Assembly (NCBI GenBank): GCA_019118585.1 | Contig: DWYS01000137.1 | Location: forward strand, 1-46,719 | Origin: Candidatus Enterocloster faecavium | Lineage (GTDB): Bacteria; Bacillota; Clostridia; Lachnospirales; Lachnospiraceae | Reading direction: 5' to 3' | Length of the DNA: 46,719 nucleotides | Shown here: positions 42,414 through 46,719 of the stretch, one piece after another | Numbering within the stretch: the stretch's first letter is position 1 | How the letters are laid out: each line of letters begins with the position of its first letter | Program-made: the position numbers and the translations under genes | The notes under the pieces: generated by a model | Told to the model about the DNA's origin: nothing | The model's input: the letters and a program-made list of their open reading frames with translations, nothing else | Databases searched by the model: none

Positions 42414-43493
42414 CTATACATGAAATTTCCAAATCCCATATCCCTGCCGCCTTGCCGAGTCATATACCGGCCGCATATTCTGATCCAGGATCTGGCAGAA
42501 TTGCTCTTTTGAATTCCCCGGCCGGTACAACTCCTGACTGGCCCAGATCGAATGCAGATTATCCCTAAAGCAGGATTTAAAAATCCTGTGGATCTGCGGA
42601 TCGCTGCTGATCATAGTGTAAAGAATATACTGGTTCTCCGCAAACCGTTTAAAAAAAGGCTCCCACCTTGGCAAATGATTACTCTTTGCTGCGTTTAGCC
42701 CCGGATCTGCCGGCATCAGATTCCAAAGTTCATCATTCATTACAAAAGACCAGGGTACAAAATGGTCCACCGCATACCGTTCCATTTGTATCGGTTTTTC
42801 CGTATAAACATCCCTTATGGTTTTCAGGGACATTATGCCGTTCCAGAGCTTCCGCACATGCCCCAGCCTTCGCATCTTGTCATCCAGAGGAGCCAGTTTG
42901 TACACCAGCCCCGGCACCTCCGGATTGTTCATCTGAAGCCATTTGACCTTTTCATTTTGAATCCATCCGAGGATCGGGACCATGTGCTCCCGGATCATGC
43001 CTGCCCAGAAATGGTTGACATGAACTTCCCTCTTCAAGCCGCCGCTTGTCCCCAGGGTATATGGGAGGGGCTCCACCTCACGGTCAAACCTGGAAATATA
43101 CGAAACCATCCAGCCAGTATCTTTCCACCTGACGCTTTCTTCTCCCCGGTCAAAAAAGCCTGCCAGAGCCCGGTATGGGACCATATGGGTCAGCTGAACT
43201 TTATATGCCCTGACTCGATCATTGTTCTGGTAAATTGCATTCTTAATTTCCATCTTGGAAGCGTTAGCCGGAAGACCACTGAGCTTTGCCAGCTGCTGGA
43301 CCGCCCGCTCCAGGCCATCTCTCACCTGTCCGGACTGGATGCCGCTTAAATGGATATGAAACTGACAGACCGAGTACCAGGCATTGGCCATCATCTCATC
43401 AATCACCTGTTCGATGCAGAGTTCCTCTGCTCCCTCCGAAATCAGAATGACCAAAGCCTCCAGGTCCAGACCGCTGCGATACGCATTCTCCAT
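42414..43493 (-). CDS. HNH endonuclease-domain protein of unknown role
   Basis: A 359-residue protein with an HNH-type nuclease core at about 240-280: YAVDHFVPWSF (Asp243, His244), DELWNLMPADPG (Asn258) and LNAAKSNHLP (Asn267, Lys270). The rest has no domain I recognise, apart from a helical N-terminal half. No restriction, methylase, CRISPR or helicase gene is near. It starts 3 bases after the bilS stop and continues into the flavoprotein gene, so it is firmly inside the redox operon, which is an unexpected place for a nuclease. It could be a solitary defence or DNA-repair gene carried along. RBS GGGGGA. Confidence 0.8.
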   Translation of the reverse strand: MENAYRSGLDLEALVILISEGAEELCIEQVIDEMMANAWYSVCQFHIHLSGIQSGQVRDGLERAVQQLAKLSGLPANASKMEIKNAIYQNNDRVRAYKVQLTHMVPYRALAGFFDRGEESVRWKDTGWMVSYISRFDREVEPLPYTLGTSGGLKREVHVNHFWAGMIREHMVPILGWIQNEKVKWLQMNNPEVPGLVYKLAPLDDKMRRLGHVRKLWNGIMSLKTIRDVYTEKPIQMERYAVDHFVPWSFVMNDELWNLMPADPGLNAAKSNHLPRWEPFFKRFAENQYILYTMISSDPQIHRIFKSCFRDNLHSIWASQELYRPGNSKEQFCQILDQNMRPVYDSARRQGYGIWKFHV

Positions 43494-43496
43494 TTT

Positions 43497-44006
43497 TCAT
43501 TCCCCCAGGCCGGCCCTTCTTGCCGCCTCCTCCAGCGCCTTCAGGTCCTCTTTGCCGGGGTGGCTTAATGCCCGGTCAAAATTTTCAATCATCCCCTCCA
43601 GTCCAGGCATGTGGTCCGGCTGTGCCATCATTTTCACATAGCGCTCCCGGACAGAATACGGCATCTTTCCCTGACACATGTAGGTGCCGATCACCCTGCA
43701 GCCCGGCCCCAGATTTTCCTTTACGGACGATAAAATGCGCTCAAAATATTCCCCGCTTCCGCCAAATCCCGCGGTCCCGAAAAGAAATACCTCTTTATTC
43801 CGGAGTTTTCCCAAAAACTCCTTCATTTCTCCATCGCAGTTTCCCTTGTCAGTCCAGAAGCCTGCACAGATCCGCTCTGCCTGTAAAGCGGCCTCATCCG
43901 GTCCGCCGAAATAGAGGAGCTCTTTTTGGGAAATACAGGACCGGAGCGTCCCTGCCAGCTCTCTGGTATTTCCCGTCCTGCTGCTGTAAACAACCGCACA
44001 TGTCAT
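43497..44006 (-). CDS. bilS: Flavodoxin-like protein, BilS
   Basis: Small FMN protein of about 169 residues that accompanies short-form bilirubin reductase in gut Clostridia. The flavodoxin phosphate-binding loop SSRTGNTRELA is at the N-terminus, and a second flavin-contact region FGTAGFGGSGEYF is near residue 80. The ATG at 44006 is preferred (AAGGTGA at 6 bases). A GTG at 44015 would overlap the end of bilR by 4 bases. The gene lies immediately after bilR, matching the published bilRS gene order as I recall it. Proposed role: electron delivery to BilR. Confidence 0.83.
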   Translation of the reverse strand: MTCAVVYSSRTGNTRELAGTLRSCISQKELLYFGGPDEAALQAERICAGFWTDKGNCDGEMKEFLGKLRNKEVFLFGTAGFGGSGEYFERILSSVKENLGPGCRVIGTYMCQGKMPYSVRERYVKMMAQPDHMPGLEGMIENFDRALSHPGKEDLKALEEAARRAGLGE

Positions 44007-44011
44007 ATCAT

Positions 44012-45118
44012 TCACCTTCCCTCATCATAGATGCAGCCGGTTCCCTTATGCGCCATAAGGCCGCCCAGACATTTCCGGTTGCAGCGGATGCATCTGCGGA
44101 TTTCCTGCCTTCTGTTTTCCATTACTTTTTTCGGCCACTGCGGGTCAGCCAGAAGCTGACGGCTCATGGCAGCGCAGGTAATAGAACCGTTCCTGAGCTG
44201 TTCCTCCACAAAATCCGGGTCTGTCAGCCCTCCTACCCCGCAGATGGGTCTGGACGTCCAGCGGCGCACCTGGCTGCAGAATTTCAGGAAGCAGCCCTCA
44301 TTTGAAAAATAAGGATGGCCGGCCGGCGGTATGGTATCCTCCAGCCTGGAATGGTTGGCCAGAGTCACATGATAGCTGGTCACTCCTGCCTCCTCCAGCA
44401 AGGGCACGAATATTTCCAGCTCCTCCTCCAATACGCCGGCGTTTCCATAGTGGGGGTTCTCCTGCCGGACCGCCAGCTTATAATCAATGGGAATCTGCGG
44501 CAGCCGGCTGCGCACCGCCCGGACGGCTTCCAGGGCGAAACGGGCACGTTTTTCCGTACTTCCCCCGTATTCATCCCGGCGATGGTTATAGACCGGGGAA
44601 CTGAAGCTGCCGCACATGCGGTCCCCGTGAATCTGCACCATATCAAATCCTGCCTCCGCCGCCAGCACAGCCGCTTCCCCATAGGCCCCGGTGATGCTCC
44701 TTACCTGTTCTGCCGGCATCCGGGTAATATAAGGTCCCACCCCCTGATTCAGGCGGTTCCTTACCTCATCCATGGATATTTTGCCTGCCCGAAGCTCAGG
44801 CATCAGAGAAGCCATCAGTTCCAGATCCGTATCCGGCTGATGGAGCTGGGCGCATATCAGGCAGTCCTCCCTATGGACAATCTCCGCCAGCTCCTTATAG
44901 AAGGCAAATCCTTCCTCCTCAAAAAGCGACTGTTCAAAAGGGCTTTTTCTTACCGGAACATCCCCCACGATGATCATGGCGCATCCCCCGGCGGCAATCT
45001 CCCGCATTCGTTCAAAATACGCCTCTTTCGGCAGTCCAAAGGTAGTAGGCGCAAAAATCATTCTGTTTTTCAGGCGGATTCCGCCGTAATCCACCGCACT
45101 GTTGATGTACTGTTCCAT
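44012..45118 (-). CDS. bilR: Bilirubin reductase BilR (old yellow enzyme family)
   Basis: FMN/4Fe-4S reductase that, in gut bacteria, reduces bilirubin to urobilinogen. The 368-residue protein is a single TIM barrel of the 2,4-dienoyl-CoA reductase/old yellow enzyme type, with MIFAPTTFG, CAQLHQP and a C-terminal cluster motif Cys343-x2-Cys346-x3-Cys350-x11-Cys362. The string HGDR falls exactly at residues 164-167 (His164, Gly165, Asp166, Arg167). From memory this is the diagnostic motif and position that separates BilR from related ene-reductases. It ends right after the Fe-S motif, so the FAD/NAD(P)H domain of FadH-type enzymes is missing. bilS follows directly. RBS GGAGGG, 6 bases from the ATG. 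Confidence 0.88.
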   Translation of the reverse strand: MEQYINSAVDYGGIRLKNRMIFAPTTFGLPKEAYFERMREIAAGGCAMIIVGDVPVRKSPFEQSLFEEEGFAFYKELAEIVHREDCLICAQLHQPDTDLELMASLMPELRAGKISMDEVRNRLNQGVGPYITRMPAEQVRSITGAYGEAAVLAAEAGFDMVQIHGDRMCGSFSSPVYNHRRDEYGGSTEKRARFALEAVRAVRSRLPQIPIDYKLAVRQENPHYGNAGVLEEELEIFVPLLEEAGVTSYHVTLANHSRLEDTIPPAGHPYFSNEGCFLKFCSQVRRWTSRPICGVGGLTDPDFVEEQLRNGSITCAAMSRQLLADPQWPKKVMENRRQEIRRCIRCNRKCLGGLMAHKGTGCIYDEGR

Positions 45119-45153
45119 TTTGTCCCTCCATCCGAAACATCCGGCATACCCTT

Positions 45154-46176
45154 TTACAGAAGCTCGATCAAAGCTTCCACATCCTCCATCTTTGTTGCCC
45201 AGCTGGTTGCAAAACGGACTACCGTGTGGTTTTCATCCTGCTTTTCCCAGAAGCTGAATTTCACCTGAGCGGACAGCTCCTCCAGCCTGCGGTTCTCCAG
45301 CACCACGAAAATCTGGTTGGTGGGGGACTTCAGATACAGCTCATACCCCTTATCCTCCAGGGCTTTCTGAAGCCGCTCTGCCGTCCGGATGGCATTTTCA
45401 CTGATTTTTAAATACAGATCATCGGTGAAAAGGGCATCAAACTGCACGCCCAGCAGCCTGCCTTTGGCCAAAAGGGCTCCCTGCTGCTTCACCATGGTTC
45501 CGAAATGGGCAGGAGCCTTTTGGGGAAAGACCACTGCCTCCCCGCACAGGGCCCCCACCTTGGTTCCTCCGATATAAAAGACATCTGCCAGCCGGGCCAA
45601 ATCTTTCAGTCCAAGATCAGACCGTGAACTTGCAAGTCCATACCCCAGCCGGGCCCCATCTATAAAAAGCGGAAGCTTGTACTGCCGGCAGATACCGGAA
45701 ATCTCCTCCAGCTCCTGTCTGCTGTAGAGAGTTCCCAGCTCTGTGGGATGGGAAATATATACCATTCCGGGAAATACCATATGGTCATGGGTTTCATCCC
45801 CGTAAAAAGTCTCCAAAAAATTTTTAAGGTCCGTGCCCGAAATCTTTCCTTCCCTCTGGGGCAGGGTCAGCACCTTATGACCGGTATACTCGATGGCGCC
45901 CGCCTCGTGGATGTTCACATGGCCGGTCTGAGCCGCCACAACTCCCTCATACCGTTTCAGCATGGAGCCGATCACCACCGCATTGGTCTGGGTACCTCCA
46001 ACCAGAAAATAGACCTCTCCATCCGGGCAGCCGCAGGCTTTACGAATCTTCTCCTTTGCCTGACTGCAATAGGGGTCCGTTCCATATCCTGACAGCTGCT
46101 CCATATTGGTCTCCGTCAGATGCGCCAGAACTGCCGGATGGGCACCCTCCCCATAATCATTTTCAAAAAACAGCAT
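45154..46176 (-). CDS. Threonine aldolase family PLP enzyme
   Basis: Beta-eliminating lyase fold, probably a low-specificity L-threonine/allo-threonine aldolase giving glycine and acetaldehyde. Landmarks: FFENDYGEGAHPAVL, VYFLVGGTQTNAVV, LPLFIDGARLGYGL and the PLP-binding Lys in YIGGTKVGALCGEA. About 340 residues. The frame is open 17 codons further, but the ATG at 46176 has GAGAGGG 6 bases upstream. It is the first gene of the operon, 35 bases before bilR. A metabolic link to bilirubin reduction is not obvious; it may only share the promoter. Confidence 0.9.
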   Translation of the reverse strand: MLFFENDYGEGAHPAVLAHLTETNMEQLSGYGTDPYCSQAKEKIRKACGCPDGEVYFLVGGTQTNAVVIGSMLKRYEGVVAAQTGHVNIHEAGAIEYTGHKVLTLPQREGKISGTDLKNFLETFYGDETHDHMVFPGMVYISHPTELGTLYSRQELEEISGICRQYKLPLFIDGARLGYGLASSRSDLGLKDLARLADVFYIGGTKVGALCGEAVVFPQKAPAHFGTMVKQQGALLAKGRLLGVQFDALFTDDLYLKISENAIRTAERLQKALEDKGYELYLKSPTNQIFVVLENRRLEELSAQVKFSFWEKQDENHTVVRFATSWATKMEDVEALIELL

Positions 46177-46224
46177 GTTGCGCCCTCTCTTTCTTACTGC
46201 GCGGCCCGCCAGGACCTGCAATTG

Positions 46225-46239
46225 CATTTATCATAAATG
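46225..46239. promoter_or_regulatory. Perfect 15-bp palindrome over the bil operon promoter
   Basis: CATTTAT-C-ATAAATG, a perfect 7-1-7 inverted repeat. It covers part of the -10 box and the expected transcription start of the threonine aldolase-bilRS operon. Position and symmetry fit a repressor site, for example for a MarR-type protein; BilQ, a MarR-like regulator, is associated with bilRS elsewhere, as I recall. No such gene is in this window. Confidence 0.5.
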
Positions 46240-46265
46240 TATCAGTTTTCCGGTATGCTTGTCAA
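46236..46265 (-). promoter_or_regulatory. Promoter of the threonine aldolase-bilRS operon
   Basis: On the minus strand a perfect TTGACA (46265-46260), 18 bases, then TACATT (46241-46236). The start codon lies about 60 bases downstream. Confidence 0.65.
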
Positions 46266-46340
46266 TCTCACTTTTGTTTTTGCGATCATGCAAAAATACC
46301 GATGCAGCCAGAAAAGCTCACCGGCCGGGAGAAATAAAAC

Positions 46341-46375
46341 AAAAAAGCTGCAAACCAGCAAAAATGGCTTGCAGC
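46341..46375 (-). terminator. Intrinsic terminator downstream of the tRNA-Arg 3' half
   Basis: On the minus strand GCTGCAAGCCA pairs with TGGTTTGCAGC (one wobble) and is followed by six T residues. It lies 8 bases after the CCA end of the tRNA remnant and is presumably the original tRNA terminator. Confidence 0.75.
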
Positions 46376-46382
46376 AATGCTT

Positions 46383-46427
46383 TCTGGCGTCCGCGAGGTG
46401 ATTCGAACACCCGACCTACCGCTTAGG
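46383..46427 (-). tRNA. 3' half of tRNA-Arg(CCU), partial: likely attachment-site remnant
   Basis: Read on the minus strand: anticodon loop CTCCTAA, anticodon 3' stem GCGGT, five-base variable loop, T-arm GGGTG-TTCGAAT-CACCT, acceptor 3' strand CGCGGAC, discriminator G and an encoded CCA. Sequence 5' of the anticodon loop cannot pair with any of these arms, and no GTCCGCG 5' acceptor strand exists before the window edge. The loss of the 5' half exactly at the anticodon loop is the pattern left at the distal end of an element integrated by a tyrosine recombinase into a tRNA gene. Confidence 0.75.
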
Positions 46428-46637
46428 AGTTCGCCCCAGTTTGCTAATCGCTTCGTAACCAAACACAAGAAAACCCAAGCGTTTACAGACTTTTTTCGTG
46501 TTTCATTCTCATCCATTCAAAAGGGTTTTATAGCTAAAATAACCTCTTTTTTTGCCTTCTGATTGGCAAGGAATTAGCAGAGCGCGCCGAAAAAGTTGAT
46601 TGTTACACTGTAAAATATTATAAAGCTAAGACAAAGA

Positions 46638-46677
46638 AAAAGCAAGGTGGCTAAGTGAACCAAACCTTGCTTTTCTT
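46638..46677. terminator. Terminator hairpin near the right edge
   Basis: AAAAGCAAGGT (46638-46648) pairs with ACCTTGCTTTT (46664-46674), T-rich on both strands. It lies 6 bases after the stop codon of the minus-strand frame entering from the right edge, so it probably ends that transcript. Confidence 0.6.
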
Positions 46678-46683
46678 CTCCTG

Positions 46684-46719
46684 TTATAAGGATTTTGCCA
46701 GCGTTTTCAGCAGTGCGGC
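46684..46719 (-). CDS. C-terminal end of a gene running in from the right edge
   Basis: Only 11 codons (AALLKTLAKSL) and a TAA stop are in the window, followed by the terminator hairpin at 46638-46677. A different minus-strand frame is also open here, so the reading frame is uncertain. No family can be assigned. Confidence 0.3.
   Translation of the reverse strand, partial: AALLKTLAKSL

Larger units (their letters stand above)
46428..46719. mobile_element. Putative distal end of an integrated element (continues past the window)
   Basis: About 290 bases with no complete gene. A plus-strand frame at 46562-46655 without any start codon looks like the protein-like C-terminal tail ELAERAEKVDCYTVKYYKAK, ending in lysines and a stop. 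A terminator hairpin AAAAGCAAGGT/ACCTTGCTTTT lies at 46638-46674. A minus-strand frame enters from the right edge and stops at 46684. Because the displaced tRNA 3' half faces the chromosomal genes, the element should lie to the right. No integrase is visible. Confidence 0.4.

Noticed and set aside
42414-43493. HNH protein as a Cas9-like or restriction enzyme
   Set aside because: No RuvC motifs, CRISPR repeats, methylase or helicase gene is present in the window.
46286-46516. Minus-strand open frame of 76 codons across the tRNA-Arg remnant
   Set aside because: It is a translation of the tRNA 3' half and its terminator; such frames are common artefacts.

Overview
The window reads as a gut-type, moderately GC-rich member of the Lachnospiraceae (the Clostridium/Lachnoclostridium group). 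Signs for this are strong AGGAGG-type ribosome binding sites, glycogen and alpha-glucan genes, a gram-positive style Tad (Flp) pilus operon, a Pst phosphate operon, CcdA/thioredoxin-type electron transfer and, most tellingly, a bilirubin reductase operon. The species is an inference. No rRNA is present. The only tRNA sequence is the 3' half of a tRNA-Arg(CCU) at the right edge.

Layout. (1) 1-4.85 kb, minus strand: Tad pilus operon (tadZ/cpaE, cpaF, two type II secretion F proteins, prepilin), with its own promoter and a long structured leader. The prepilin loses its C-terminal half to foreign-looking DNA at the left edge. (2) 4.85-11.6 kb, minus strand: a three-gene operon of a large GGDEF-like/EAL protein, a CheB-CheR-coiled coil-PAS fusion and the prepilin peptidase, so pilin processing is tied to c-di-GMP and chemosensory-type signalling. 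(3) 11.7-16.7 kb, plus strand: ArsR-type regulator with a palindromic operator, a DUF2508 protein, a GH13 amylase-family enzyme, a glycogen branching enzyme and an APH-fold kinase. (4) 16.8-19.7 kb, minus strand: apt followed by an orphan membrane histidine kinase. (5) 19.9-27.7 kb, plus strand, visibly more AT-rich: a LacI-type regulator and a DUF3798 binding lipoprotein, ABC ATPase, two permeases and a cytoplasmic CE15-like esterase, then a separate alpha/beta esterase (27.9-28.7 kb). (6) 28.7-31.8 kb: coiled-coil lipoprotein facing a two-component system. (7) 31.8-36.3 kb, minus strand: pstSCAB-phoU behind a Pho-box-like promoter. (8) 36.4-40.6 kb, minus strand: zinc-ribbon membrane protein, CcdA-thioredoxin fusion, guanine deaminase, tRNA dihydrouridine synthase. 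(9) 40.7-46.3 kb, minus strand: threonine aldolase, bilR, bilS, an HNH nuclease-like protein and a CoA-disulfide-reductase/rhodanese flavoprotein, in one tight operon with a promoter, an overlapping palindrome and a terminator. (10) 46.3-46.7 kb: displaced tRNA-Arg 3' half, probably the far attachment site of an integrated element that continues beyond the window.

How the parts work together. The most notable unit is (9). A short bilirubin reductase (TIM barrel plus 4Fe-4S, without the FAD/NAD(P)H domain found in longer relatives) is translated next to a flavodoxin. The same operon encodes a separate FAD-dependent NAD(P)H oxidoreductase that could supply the missing electron-input module. The second unit worth attention is (5): a LacI-controlled ABC importer of unknown substrate whose last gene is a glucuronoyl-esterase-like enzyme with no signal peptide, which suggests import of an esterified sugar that is hydrolysed inside the cell.

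Start codons were re-chosen where a ribosome binding site clearly pointed to another codon. Long open frames antisense to the GC-rich genes were treated as shadows.
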